A stretch of 9,926 nt of DNA from an uncultured Lachnospiraceae bacterium (GTDB lineage Bacteria > Bacillota > Clostridia > Lachnospirales > Lachnospiraceae). Where the stretch lies: assembly GCA_910578715.1 (NCBI GenBank), contig CAJTRL010000091.1, forward strand, positions 1 to 9,926, read 5' to 3'. The position numbers were made by a program, and so were the translations under genes. Every line of letters begins with the position of its first letter. The stretch's first letter is position 1. Below are positions 1 to 6,289 of this stretch, in pieces. Under the pieces are notes generated by a model that did not search any database, had not been told where the DNA came from, and was given only the letters and a program-made list of their open reading frames with translations.

Positions 1-1
1 A

Positions 2-1222
2 ATGATTACAAATACATTTTTAAAAACAGTAAGTGCCTTTTCAAATTACGATGGTGGAGAAATATTTTTTGGCATTGATGACAATGGTAATATCAAAGGA
101 CTTTCGGATGTAAAACAGGCGTGCCTGGATATCGAAAATAAAATCAATGACAGCATTACTCCGCAGCCTGATTATACTCTGGAATTGCAGAATAATGACA
201 GAACAATAAAACTGACTGTAAAAAGCGGTCTTCAAAAGCCATATTTATATAAATCGAAAGCATATAAGCGAAATAACACTGCAACAATAGAAGCTGACAC
301 ACTGGAGCTGTCAAGACTGATTTTAGAAGGAAAAAATATCAGATTTGAAGAATTACCTTGTGAAGAGCAAGAACTGACATTTGATATGTTATGTCAAAAA
401 TTAAAAGAATGTATTCAAATTGAAACTTTTAATCAGGATACCTTGAAAACGCTGAACTTATATAACAGCACCGCCGGATATAATAATGCGGCTGCTATTT
501 TGGCGGATAAAAATCATTTTCCGGGAATTGATGTAGTGAAGTTCGGTGAAAGCATCAGCGTGATTCATAAGAGAGCAACATTTGAGCATATATCCATTTT
601 GGCTGGCTACGAAAAAGTATCGGAAGTATTTAAAGATTATTATCAATATGAGGAGATACAAGGAACCAAAAGGAAAAAGGCAGAAAAAATACCGGAGGCC
701 GCATTTAGGGAAGCAATTGCAAACGCACTGATTCATAGGGCGTGGGATGTGGAGTCACAGATAAAAGTTTCGATGTTTGACGACAGAATAGAAATTATTT
801 CTCCGGGAGGACTGCCTTCTGGAATAACAGAAGATGAATATTTATCAGGGAAACTTTCAGTATTAAGAAATAGAAATCTTGCAAATATATTTTACAGGCT
901 GGGGTTTGTTGAAATATTTGGTACAGGAATTACACGGATAAAGCAGCTCTATGAAGGAGGATTGAAGCAGCCAGATTTTGAAGTGTCGGAAAATACAATT
1001 AAGATTATGCTCCCCGTTTTTGAGAAAAACCTGAATTTGACGGAAGACGAAAGAAAAATATATAAAATTTTAAGCAAGACAATGCTGAAATCAATTAGCG
1101 AAATTGCTCCTTACGCCCCGTTTGGTAAATCAAAGACAACACAATTACTGAAAGAGATGGGTAAAAAAGGTGTTGTGAAAATTGAAGGCAAAGGAAGGGG
1201 TACTAAGTATGTGATAAAGTAA
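2..1222 (+). CDS. ATP-binding/AlbA_2 (Schlafen-type) putative transcriptional regulator, 5'-truncated by window
   Basis: The visible 406 residues begin inside an AlbA_2 (Schlafen AAA_4-like, putative nucleic-acid-binding) domain: FLKTVSAFSNYDGGEIFFGI at 6-25 followed by DDNGNIKGL is the typical core. Family members carry about 20-30 residues before this with an E-x-K/F-E-x-K motif, so the ATG at base 2 is probably internal and the gene starts upstream of the window. Residues about 230-320 match an HATPase_c_4 domain (REAIANALIHR at 236-246, DRIEIISPGGLP at 261-272, FGTGITRI at 306-313). The last 60 residues look like a winged helix (LTEDERKIYKIL onward). Such proteins are usually annotated as ATP-binding or putative DNA-binding regulators and are common in mobile or accessory DNA; the cellular role is mostly unknown. 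The gene is visibly richer in A/T (many AAA, ATA, AGA codons) than the genes downstream, which suggests horizontal acquisition. Family call firm, function weak. Confidence 0.87.
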   Translation: MITNTFLKTVSAFSNYDGGEIFFGIDDNGNIKGLSDVKQACLDIENKINDSITPQPDYTLELQNNDRTIKLTVKSGLQKPYLYKSKAYKRNNTATIEADTLELSRLILEGKNIRFEELPCEEQELTFDMLCQKLKECIQIETFNQDTLKTLNLYNSTAGYNNAAAILADKNHFPGIDVVKFGESISVIHKRATFEHISILAGYEKVSEVFKDYYQYEEIQGTKRKKAEKIPEAAFREAIANALIHRAWDVESQIKVSMFDDRIEIISPGGLPSGITEDEYLSGKLSVLRNRNLANIFYRLGFVEIFGTGITRIKQLYEGGLKQPDFEVSENTIKIMLPVFEKNLNLTEDERKIYKILSKTMLKSISEIAPYAPFGKSKTTQLLKEMGKKGVVKIEGKGRGTKYVIK

Positions 1223-1311
1223 TCACCAGCACCAACATGGCAAAGGGCGATTATGACCGTGCAGCAGAGCAAATGGCGAAAATCATTGAAACCAAAGAAA
1301 AATTTGCGTAG
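1207..1311 (+). pseudogene. orphan C-terminal reading-frame remnant
   Basis: Directly after the stop of the AlbA_2 gene, another frame is open from 1207 to a TAG at 1309-1311. Its last 24 residues, starting at an ATG at 1237, read MAKGDYDRAAEQMAKIIETK then EKFA. The composition (charged, helical, clean stop) looks like a real protein tail, but there is no ribosome site before 1237 and the frame is closed upstream at 1204-1206. I read it as the 3' stub of a gene whose body was replaced when the AT-rich gene arrived. It could instead be chance coding. I do not recognise the parent family. Confidence 0.35.
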
Positions 1312-1348
1312 ATTTACATAGAAAGGCTTATGAAAGGAAAAATCCAAG

Positions 1349-1822
1349 ATGATAAAAATACTCTTTATCTGCCACGGCAACATCTGCCGCAGCACAATGG
1401 CCGAGAGCGTCATGACCTATCTTGTCGCCGGCAAAAACTTACAGGAACAAATCCAAGTCGCCTCCGCCGCGACCAGCCGGGAAGAAATTGGCAACGGCCC
1501 ACACTATGGCACGGTGGCAAAGCTGCGCGCCGTCGGAATTCCACTCGTTCCCCACAGGGCTGTCCAGATGACGAGAAGCGATTATCAGAAATATGATTTT
1601 CTAATCGGCATGGACCAGATGAATATCCGCAATATGCTGCGCATCACAAACGGCGACCCGGAGCACAAAATTTTCCAGCTGCTCGATTTCGGAGACTGCC
1701 CGCGCGATATCGCAGACCCCTGGTATACGGGCAATTTTGATGAAACGTATGACGATATTCTGGAAGGATGCGAGGCGCTGCTTCACTTCCTCATCAAAAA
1801 CGCAAATACCTTTTCCCAGTAA
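1349..1822 (+). CDS. low molecular weight protein-tyrosine-phosphatase
   Basis: 157 residues, the usual length for the LMW-PTP family (Wzb/PtpA/YfkJ type), cytosolic enzymes that hydrolyse phosphotyrosine. The N-terminal P-loop is intact: CHGNICRS at 8-15 gives the nucleophile Cys8, the phosphate-binding Arg14 and Ser15 (C-x5-R-S). The general-acid loop is present late in the protein as DPWY at 123-126, with Asp123 the expected proton donor. The start is supported by AAAGGA at 1333-1338, 10 nt before the ATG. A possible but weak promoter (TTGAAA at 1286-1291, 17 bp, TAGATT at 1309-1314) lies in the upstream remnant. No tyrosine kinase or capsule gene is visible nearby, so the substrate is unknown. 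The 3' end overlaps the convergent hydrolase gene by 40 bp. Confidence 0.94.
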   Translation: MIKILFICHGNICRSTMAESVMTYLVAGKNLQEQIQVASAATSREEIGNGPHYGTVAKLRAVGIPLVPHRAVQMTRSDYQKYDFLIGMDQMNIRNMLRITNGDPEHKIFQLLDFGDCPRDIADPWYTGNFDETYDDILEGCEALLHFLIKNANTFSQ

Positions 1823-2781
1823 TCCGTCAATACAGCGTCGTCCGCATTAAATATTTCATGTTTTGTACCCGCCATTTTTACCAGCCGCACTTCTACGCCG
1901 CGCGCTTCTCCTCTGCGGTTAATCATCCGGATAAACCGCTCCTGTTCGCGCAATGAGACGAACGCATCCTGTTCTGCCTGAAAAAGCAGCAAGGGGACGC
2001 TGATTCTCTTCCATCCTTCTCTGCGCAGAAAACGATTCAGTCTGCCCGCGTTCCGAAGCCATCCGTAGGAGGGTGCATTGGTCTGGTACAAGGGTTCCGC
2101 ATTCCGTTTTTTTCGATAATAGTCAAATCTTGCTTCTGAAGTAGATGCACTGTCTGCAAACCGTTCCTGTCCGTCAAAGGGCTTCTGCCCTCTCACATAG
2201 CATTTTTCTTTTCCGAAAAGACAGGCGCCCCATGCAATCAGCTGTGCCAGTTTCCAGGGCACGGGAGCTGTCAGCGGGCGTATCATCGGGGATGAGAGAA
2301 TCAGTTTGTCAAAGCAGAACGGCTCTCTTGCCGCTGCTGCGGCTCCGATTCCGCCGCCCATAGAATGGGCATACAGGAAAAGAGGAAGCTCCCCGTTCTC
2401 CTCTTTTACTTTTCCGGCAGCAAAAAGCAAATCTTCCACATAACGCTCATATCGGTCAATATGTACGAGGGACAAATCTTCCGTCAGCCGGTAACTATGT
2501 CCATGTCCGCAATGCTCCATGCAGTATACATGGAATCCTTTTTTCAAAAAATAATAAGCGGCTTCCTCATATTTCTCCGCACTTTCCGTAAATCCATGAG
2601 AAATCAGGACAGCGCCCTTCGCCTCATCTGCGCGATACCGCATACAATAGATTTTACAGCCCTTTTTCCTTTCCAGCCATATCTGCGACTGCCTTTCCCT
2701 CAAATATGGGCACACGCGCTGCTCCATCGCTTCCTGATAGTCTTTTTCTTTTATAATCAGTTCTTTCACGCTAATAACCAT
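1783..2781 (-). CDS. alpha/beta hydrolase, lysophospholipase/monoacylglycerol lipase-like (Hydrolase_4)
   Basis: 332 residues with the PldB/monoglyceride-lipase pattern of the serine hydrolase fold: an HGF oxyanion-region motif at 62-64, ME-HCGHGHS at 88-96, the nucleophile elbow AHSMGG at 138-143 (Ser140), the acid in QAEQDAF (Asp272) and the base in GTKHEIF (His308). The complete triad argues for an active carboxylic-ester hydrolase, probably on lysophospholipids or monoacylglycerols; the true substrate cannot be read from sequence. No signal peptide, so cytosolic. The start is less certain than the family: the ATG at 2781 has AAAGG only 1 nt away and AGAGGA 13 nt away; a GTG at codon 5 is an alternative. 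It follows the symporter gene by 83 bp on the same strand and may be co-transcribed or use its own promoter. The 3' end runs 40 bp into the opposite-strand phosphatase gene. Confidence 0.92.
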   Translation of the reverse strand: MVISVKELIIKEKDYQEAMEQRVCPYLRERQSQIWLERKKGCKIYCMRYRADEAKGAVLISHGFTESAEKYEEAAYYFLKKGFHVYCMEHCGHGHSYRLTEDLSLVHIDRYERYVEDLLFAAGKVKEENGELPLFLYAHSMGGGIGAAAAAREPFCFDKLILSSPMIRPLTAPVPWKLAQLIAWGACLFGKEKCYVRGQKPFDGQERFADSASTSEARFDYYRKKRNAEPLYQTNAPSYGWLRNAGRLNRFLRREGWKRISVPLLLFQAEQDAFVSLREQERFIRMINRRGEARGVEVRLVKMAGTKHEIFNADDAVLTDYWEKVFAFLMRK

Positions 2782-2800
2782 GCCTTTCTCTCTGTCCTCT

Positions 2801-2830
2801 ATATTCGCTGCCTTTCCTGTTTCTTGTCAA
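2801..2830 (-). promoter_or_regulatory. weak candidate promoter for the alpha/beta hydrolase gene
   Basis: A perfect -35 TTGACA (2830-2825) sits between the symporter stop and the hydrolase start. The best -10 at usual spacing is GAATAT (2806-2801, 18 bp); the better-looking TATAGA (2803-2798) would need a 21-bp spacer. The start point would fall close to the ATG and leave a very short leader, so this is only suggestive. Confidence 0.25.
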
Positions 2831-2864
2831 TGCCGTTTCATACGGGTACAGGCACTTCCGTCTC

Positions 2865-4229
2865 CTACGCTTCATCCTGTCCGTCCCGAATCACATCGTT
2901 AATCTGACGCTCTTTATAGAATGCAAAAAGGATTCCTCCCAGGAGACAAAACCCGGCCGCGATAAAAGCCGCCAGCCGATATCCTTCCCCGTCGGCTCCA
3001 ATCGTGGAAACCGCCGTAAACAGCAGCATGGAAAGGCTCTGCCCCATTTTAAAGGCAAAGGTTCTCGCCGCGTAAAACATGCCTTCTCTATTGCTCCCGG
3101 ATAGTTTCGCGTCGCTCTGCGCAATATCCGCCACGACTGCCTGTGGCAGAATGCCGAATATTGCCATCGGCAGCGCCGCCGTTACGGTCAGCACCGCTCC
3201 CTGTACCGTGGGCGGAAGCGCGCCCAGTTTCCCAAGAAATCCCGTATAAAAGTAGGCCGCACTGAATATGGCAAAAGCGAACAGCATCAGCTTCTTTTTC
3301 CCCATACGGGCCGCCAGTTTGTTGACCGGAACATAAAATATCAGAGATAATGCCGTCATGCCGACAAAATAAAGCGTCGTCAGTGTCTCCGGCAGTTTCA
3401 GCAGACTCGTCACAAAAAAGGGAAGCCCTGTCTGGAACATCGTAATCGCAATCCAGTACAAAATATCGGAGCCCACAAATTTCCGAAATTCCTTGTTGCG
3501 AAAAGTTGCCGCAAGCGAGCGGAAAGCCGTATCCTCCGTGGGAACCGTGTTGACGTATTCTTTTTCTTTGATGGCAAATACCGGAACGAGCATACAGAAG
3601 AACGCGATGACAGCCATCCCGGTGAAGGTTATCCGGATGGCGCCGACCCGGCCCGCCGAAGGCAGAAACGCGCCCCATATCATCGGCGCCAGATACGCTA
3701 CGGCCGTCCCCGCGATAAAGGTAAAAGAAATGACCGTTGAAATATTCAGCCGCTCCTGTTGTGTATGTCCCAATTCGGGAATCAGCGCGTTATAGGGCGT
3801 ACAGTATGCCGTGATGGACAGGTAATAGGCCATGACCATCAGAAACAGAAACCCCGCGTTCAGCCAGCTTTTCTCCGTCACCGGGGACCAGAACACCAAT
3901 ACCGTTGACAACGCCAGCGGAAACGCCGCCCATTTTAAAAAAGGAATCCGCCGCCCGTCTTTTGATTTGCATCGGTCAGACCAGGACGCAATCAGCGGGT
4001 CCGTAACTGCATCGAAGATTCTTCCGAATGCGGTAATCGCTCCAATTACCGTAAAAATGCCGAAAATCACCAGCCCCTGTGGGATAAAAACCGTCTGTCC
4101 CTGGCTGACGGCCGCCTCGTCGGGCTGATAAAAATACACCAGCCAGTTTGAAATAATCCCCGAAAGCAAGGCCCAGCCGAACTGTCCCACCGCAAAAAGC
4201 CAGATTTTACTCGTTGATAGTTTTTTCAC
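2865..4229 (-). CDS. GPH-family (MelB-like) MFS sugar:cation symporter, GTG start
   Basis: 454-residue integral membrane protein with about 12 hydrophobic helices, matching the glycoside-pentoside-hexuronide:cation symporter family. The helix II signature FDAVTDPLIASWSDRCKS is the equivalent of the MelB WDAINDP region; both aspartates (73 and 77 from the GTG) that form the Na+/H+/Li+ site in MelB are kept. The following GRRIPFLKW and AYCTPYNALIPEL are also family hallmarks. The sugar is not predictable and no glycosidase is visible beside it. Start choice: the frame opens with a TTG at 4253, but GGAGG at 4239-4243 would lie inside that extension and is exactly 9 nt from GTG at 4229-4227, so GTG is the real start and the eight residues before it are not translated. 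It follows a TipAS-type MerR gene but is separated from it by a terminator and has its own promoter-like sequence. Confidence 0.93.
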   Translation of the reverse strand: MKKLSTSKIWLFAVGQFGWALLSGIISNWLVYFYQPDEAAVSQGQTVFIPQGLVIFGIFTVIGAITAFGRIFDAVTDPLIASWSDRCKSKDGRRIPFLKWAAFPLALSTVLVFWSPVTEKSWLNAGFLFLMVMAYYLSITAYCTPYNALIPELGHTQQERLNISTVISFTFIAGTAVAYLAPMIWGAFLPSAGRVGAIRITFTGMAVIAFFCMLVPVFAIKEKEYVNTVPTEDTAFRSLAATFRNKEFRKFVGSDILYWIAITMFQTGLPFFVTSLLKLPETLTTLYFVGMTALSLIFYVPVNKLAARMGKKKLMLFAFAIFSAAYFYTGFLGKLGALPPTVQGAVLTVTAALPMAIFGILPQAVVADIAQSDAKLSGSNREGMFYAARTFAFKMGQSLSMLLFTAVSTIGADGEGYRLAAFIAAGFCLLGGILFAFYKERQINDVIRDGQDEA

Positions 4230-4238
4230 AGTAACAAA

Positions 4239-4243
4239 CCTCC
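4239..4243 (-). promoter_or_regulatory. ribosome binding site deciding the GTG start of the symporter
   Basis: GGAGG read on the minus strand, 9 nt upstream of the GTG at 4229. It overrides the longer frame that begins with TTG at 4253. Confidence 0.8.
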
Positions 4244-4265
4244 AGATTTTCAATATGTGACAATT

Positions 4266-4294
4266 ATTTTATCATATTTTTTTCAATTATACAA
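4266..4294 (-). promoter_or_regulatory. candidate sigma-A promoter of the symporter gene
   Basis: On the minus strand TTGTAT (4294-4289) and TAAAAT (4271-4266) are separated by exactly 17 bp in an AT-rich stretch, giving a start near 4259 and a leader of about 30 nt before the GTG. The -35 overlaps the T-tract of the upstream terminator. A direct repeat CAATTAT (4261-4267 and 4284-4290) lies across it and might be an operator or chance in AT-rich DNA. The spacer is 17, not 19 bp, so it is not a typical MerR-activated promoter. Confidence 0.5.
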
Positions 4295-4323
4295 AAAGAG
4301 CGCTCCTTATTTAAGAAGCGCCC
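4293..4323 (-). terminator. intrinsic terminator after the MerR/TipAS gene
   Basis: On the minus strand GGGCGCTTC (4323-4315) pairs with GGAGCGCTC (4306-4298) around an 8-nt loop, a 9-bp stem with two G-U pairs, followed at once by TTTTT (4297-4293). It begins 7 nt past the merR stop and insulates the symporter from merR transcription. Confidence 0.88.
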
Positions 4324-4330
4324 TGTCCTG

Positions 4331-5059
4331 TTACAGACAAGTATAAATTTCGATTGCTTTCGCGCAAAACTCTGCACAGCCTTTTCCGCCGGCCTTGTCG
4401 ATGTTTTCCGTAAATTCTCCGCCCGCGCCATACATTTTGCCGAGCCCTGACAGAATTTCTTTTGTACAGGTATAAAAATGCTCCGTAATATAATTCTGCA
4501 GTTTTTCGACCTGTTTCTGTACAATTCCGCTTTCCGGCGTTTCTGCCATCATTTTTCCAAACTCCGCAAAAATCTCCATCATTCCCTGTGAAATCAAAGT
4601 CTGTTCCTCCCGGCTGCGGTCTTTGCTTTTTTCCTCAAATTCTGCAAAAGCCTCCGTGCCGCCCCACTTTTCTTTCGCCTGCCTTGCGTATTCGTCGATT
4701 TTTCCGGTATCAAACGCTGTAAAATCCATATGCTCTCCTCCTGTTATTTCGATTTCACGGGCAAAGGCAATGAGTTTTTCCAGGCGCTCTTTTTTCATCG
4801 TCAGCAATGTAATCTGCTGCCGCAGAGCTTCTTGCCTGTCAAAATTCCCAGAGTCAATGATTCGCCGGATATCTTTCAGAGGAAATTCCAGTTCTCTGAA
4901 CAATAAAATCTGTGAAAGCCGCTCCAGCGCCGTATCGTCATACAGCCGGTATCCGGATTCCGTGATATCCGATGGCGTAAGCAGTCCAATCTGGTCGTAA
5001 TAGTGCAGGGTGCGTATACTCACCCCCGTCAGTCTGCTGACCTCTTTTACCGTCATCAT
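4331..5059 (-). CDS. MerR-family regulator with TipAS antibiotic-recognition domain
   Basis: About 242 residues. Residues 1-70 are a MerR winged helix (TVKEVSRLTGVSIRTLHYYD, then GLL-P and GYRLY), followed by a helical dimer linker to about 110. Residues about 120-240 match the TipAS domain (YARQAKEKWGGTEAF near 124-138, then EHFYTCTKEI, LGKMYGAGGEFTENIDK), the globin-like module that binds thiopeptide-type antibiotics in Streptomyces TipAL. The Cys in HFYTC (about 198) lies in the region where TipAL bears its ligand-reactive cysteine, but exact equivalence needs alignment. Start choice: a longer frame opens at 5086, but AAGGAGG at 5068-5074 is 8 nt from the ATG at 5059 (a second ATG follows at 5056), and the promoter would initiate near 5080, inside the longer frame. 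Probably activates its own promoter on ligand binding. The ligand and other targets are unknown; the downstream symporter is separated by a terminator. Confidence 0.93.
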   Translation of the reverse strand: MMTVKEVSRLTGVSIRTLHYYDQIGLLTPSDITESGYRLYDDTALERLSQILLFRELEFPLKDIRRIIDSGNFDRQEALRQQITLLTMKKERLEKLIAFAREIEITGGEHMDFTAFDTGKIDEYARQAKEKWGGTEAFAEFEEKSKDRSREEQTLISQGMMEIFAEFGKMMAETPESGIVQKQVEKLQNYITEHFYTCTKEILSGLGKMYGAGGEFTENIDKAGGKGCAEFCAKAIEIYTCL

Positions 5060-5067
5060 TCCGCCTG

Positions 5068-5074
5068 CCTCCTT
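5068..5074 (-). promoter_or_regulatory. ribosome binding site fixing the MerR/TipAS start
   Basis: AAGGAGG on the minus strand, 8 nt from the ATG at 5059 and 11 nt from the ATG at 5056. Its position downstream of the ATG at 5086 argues against that longer start. Confidence 0.8.
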
Positions 5075-5086
5075 CCGTGTAATCAT

Positions 5087-5117
5087 AGCATAAACTATAA
5101 CGCGGCGTCAGGGTCAA
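5087..5117 (-). promoter_or_regulatory. MerR-type autoregulated promoter with 19-bp spacer and dyad operator
   Basis: On the minus strand the -35 is TTGACC (5117-5112) and the -10 is TATGCT (5092-5087), separated by 19 bp, the overlong spacer typical of promoters that MerR proteins activate by DNA distortion. Between them lies an imperfect 21-bp dyad: ACCCTGACGC, a central C, then GCGTTATAGT (7 of 10 positions symmetric). The start would be near 5080, with a leader of about 20 nt before the MerR/TipAS ATG. The placement implies positive autoregulation. Confidence 0.75.
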
Positions 5118-5142
5118 GCAGAATTTTTCATTTTTTCAAAAA

Positions 5143-5730
5143 TTACCGATTTTCGATAATCTTATCTATTAATCCAAAATCCAGCGCCTCCCCCGCCGAC
5201 AGATAATTATCCCGCTCCGTTGCGACTTCTATCTCTTCCACCGTTTTTCCGGTATTTTCAGCAAGTATTGCATTCAGCCTTTTTTTACTTCTCTGAATGT
5301 GCTCGGAGACAATTTGAATATCGGACGCCTGTCCTTTTACCCCGCCTCCGATTGCCGGCTGGTGAATCATAATTTCCGCATTGGGAAGCGCCATGCGTTT
5401 TCCTTTCGTTCCGCCCGCCAGCAGAAAGGCGCCAAAACTGGCCGCCATACCGATACAAATGGTGGAAACATCGCATTTGACAAACTGCATCGTATCATAA
5501 ATGGCAAACCCGGACGATATGGAACCGCCAGGGCTGTTAATGTACAGACTGATATCCTTTTCCGGGTCCTGTGATTCCAGAAAAAGGAGCTGCGCGACAA
5601 TCAGTTCCGCCGATTTATCGCTGACTTCTTCTCCCAGAAAAATAATTCTGTCCGAAAGAAGCCTGGAAAAAATATCATAACTGCGCTCTCCTCTGCTTGT
5701 CTGTTCGACGACGTACGGTACAAGGCTCAT
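5143..5730 (-). CDS. clpP: ATP-dependent Clp protease proteolytic subunit ClpP (extra-locus copy)
   Basis: 195 residues, full length for ClpP, the tetradecameric serine peptidase that degrades proteins fed by ClpX, ClpA or ClpC ATPases in the cytosol. The catalytic triad is complete: Ser98 in GMAASFGAFL, His123 in MIHQP, Asp174 in TERDN. The processing and handle regions (RLLSDRIIFLG at 23-33, INSPGGSI at 64-71) are canonical; Phe rather than the common Met follows the catalytic Ser. The ATG overlaps the AraC stop (ATGA at 5727-5730) and AGGAGGTG (5741-5748) lies within the araC end, so translation is coupled. The locus lacks tig and clpX, which normally flank the housekeeping gene, so this is probably a second, regulated ClpP paralogue; a genome-wide count would settle it. 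No strong terminator follows, only an AT-only inverted repeat. Confidence 0.96.
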   Translation of the reverse strand: MSLVPYVVEQTSRGERSYDIFSRLLSDRIIFLGEEVSDKSAELIVAQLLFLESQDPEKDISLYINSPGGSISSGFAIYDTMQFVKCDVSTICIGMAASFGAFLLAGGTKGKRMALPNAEIMIHQPAIGGGVKGQASDIQIVSEHIQRSKKRLNAILAENTGKTVEEIEVATERDNYLSAGEALDFGLIDKIIENR

Positions 5731-6173
5731 GCTGCCATTTCACCTCCTGACGAACGAACAGAACACATCGTAAACTGGCTGTTCGTATACCGGCTCTTCG
5801 CAAACCGGCTGCCCGGCTGTAATACAATCCGGTTCTGCTTCGGCACAAAAAGCCCGTTTCTCCGGTATTCCAGAGGCGTACATTCATATTCCTGGTGAAA
5901 AGCCTGCATAAATGCCTGTTGGGACTCATATCCCGCTTCCAACGCAATTTCCATGACAGGCCGCCCGCTCTCCGCCAGCTTTCTTGCGGCTTCATTCAAC
6001 CGTCTTCCCCGGATATACCGGTACAATGTGGTTCCTGTATTTTCTTTAAAAACCCGCGCAATGTAGAATTTAGAATAGTGAAGCGCTTTGCCGATTTTCT
6101 CTAAGGACAGCGTTTCATCCAGATGCGTTTCCACATAGGAGAGGATTTTTTCCGTCACTGCGATACCGCTCAT
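5727..6173 (-). CDS. short AraC-family regulator translationally coupled to clpP
   Basis: About 148 residues. The first ~105 are the double helix-turn-helix of the AraC/XylS family: ILSYVETHLDETLSLEKIGK, then SKFYIARVFKENTGTTLYRY for the first HTH, and MEIALEAGYESQQAFMQAFH with TPLEYRR for the second. The remaining ~45 residues (RYTNSQFTMCSVRSSGG and EMAA) form no recognisable effector domain, so it is a stand-alone DNA-binding type like SoxS/MarA rather than a full Rob-like protein with a GyrI-like ligand domain. Two ATGs lie in tandem; GGAGG at 6180-6184 is 6 nt from the second (6173) and only 3 from the first (6176), so the second is preferred. Its stop overlaps the ClpP start by 4 bp, so the two form an operon. 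It may regulate itself and clpP, and an inverted repeat lies at the promoter. Confidence 0.92.
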   Translation of the reverse strand: MSGIAVTEKILSYVETHLDETLSLEKIGKALHYSKFYIARVFKENTGTTLYRYIRGRRLNEAARKLAESGRPVMEIALEAGYESQQAFMQAFHQEYECTPLEYRRNGLFVPKQNRIVLQPGSRFAKSRYTNSQFTMCSVRSSGGEMAA

Positions 6174-6224
6174 CATAAACCTCCGTTTCTGCTTTTTTCA
6201 GGTTCCTTATTCTTATTCGAATTT

Positions 6225-6233
6225 ATTATAGCA
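6225..6233 (-). promoter_or_regulatory. extended -10 promoter of the araC-clpP operon
   Basis: Minus-strand TGCTATAAT (6233-6225) is a perfect extended -10 (TGnTATAAT), with a start near 6218 and a leader of about 45 nt to the araC ATG. No good -35 is present at 17-18 bp (AAGACG or GAAGAC), so it would depend on the extended element or on an activator. Confidence 0.65.
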
Positions 6234-6244
6234 GATGAGTGCGG

Positions 6245-6267
6245 GGGCGTCTTCATGAAAACTGCCC
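6245..6267 (-). repeat. stem-loop / inverted repeat over the -35 region of the araC-clpP promoter
   Basis: On the minus strand GGGC, a bulged A and GTTTT pair with AAGAC and GCCC around a CATG loop, a 9-bp stem with one G-T pair. No T-tract follows, so it is not a standard intrinsic terminator. It begins 22 nt past the stop of the upstream 112-residue gene and covers the expected -35 of the araC promoter, so it could be an operator or an mRNA 3'-end structure. Confidence 0.45.
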
Positions 6268-6289
6268 TGTACAATACCAAAAATCAACC

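Noticed and set aside
1330..1596. Plus-strand 88-residue frame starting at ATG 1330
   Set aside because: Overlaps the phosphatase gene in another frame; Arg/Pro-rich with no domain, while the phosphatase frame has a complete active site.
2840..2864. Possible terminator after the symporter stop
   Set aside because: Only 4-bp stems (for example CCGT/ACGG) without a T-tract can be formed.
2365..2907. Plus-strand 180-residue open frame
   Set aside because: It is antisense to the well-supported hydrolase gene, shows no domain, and has low-complexity Phe/Ser content typical of an antisense shadow.
3088..3678. Minus-strand 196-residue open frame in a second reading frame
   Set aside because: Lies wholly within the symporter gene, with Gly/Arg/Cys-rich composition and no motif.
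4230..4253. Longer symporter start at the TTG at 4253 (adds eight residues)
   Set aside because: The GGAGG ribosome site lies inside this extension and is ideally spaced for the GTG at 4229.
5122..5144. Inverted repeat AATTTTT / AAAAATT after clpP as a terminator
   Set aside because: The stem is 7 bp of A-T only and overlaps the clpP stop; too weak to call an intrinsic terminator.
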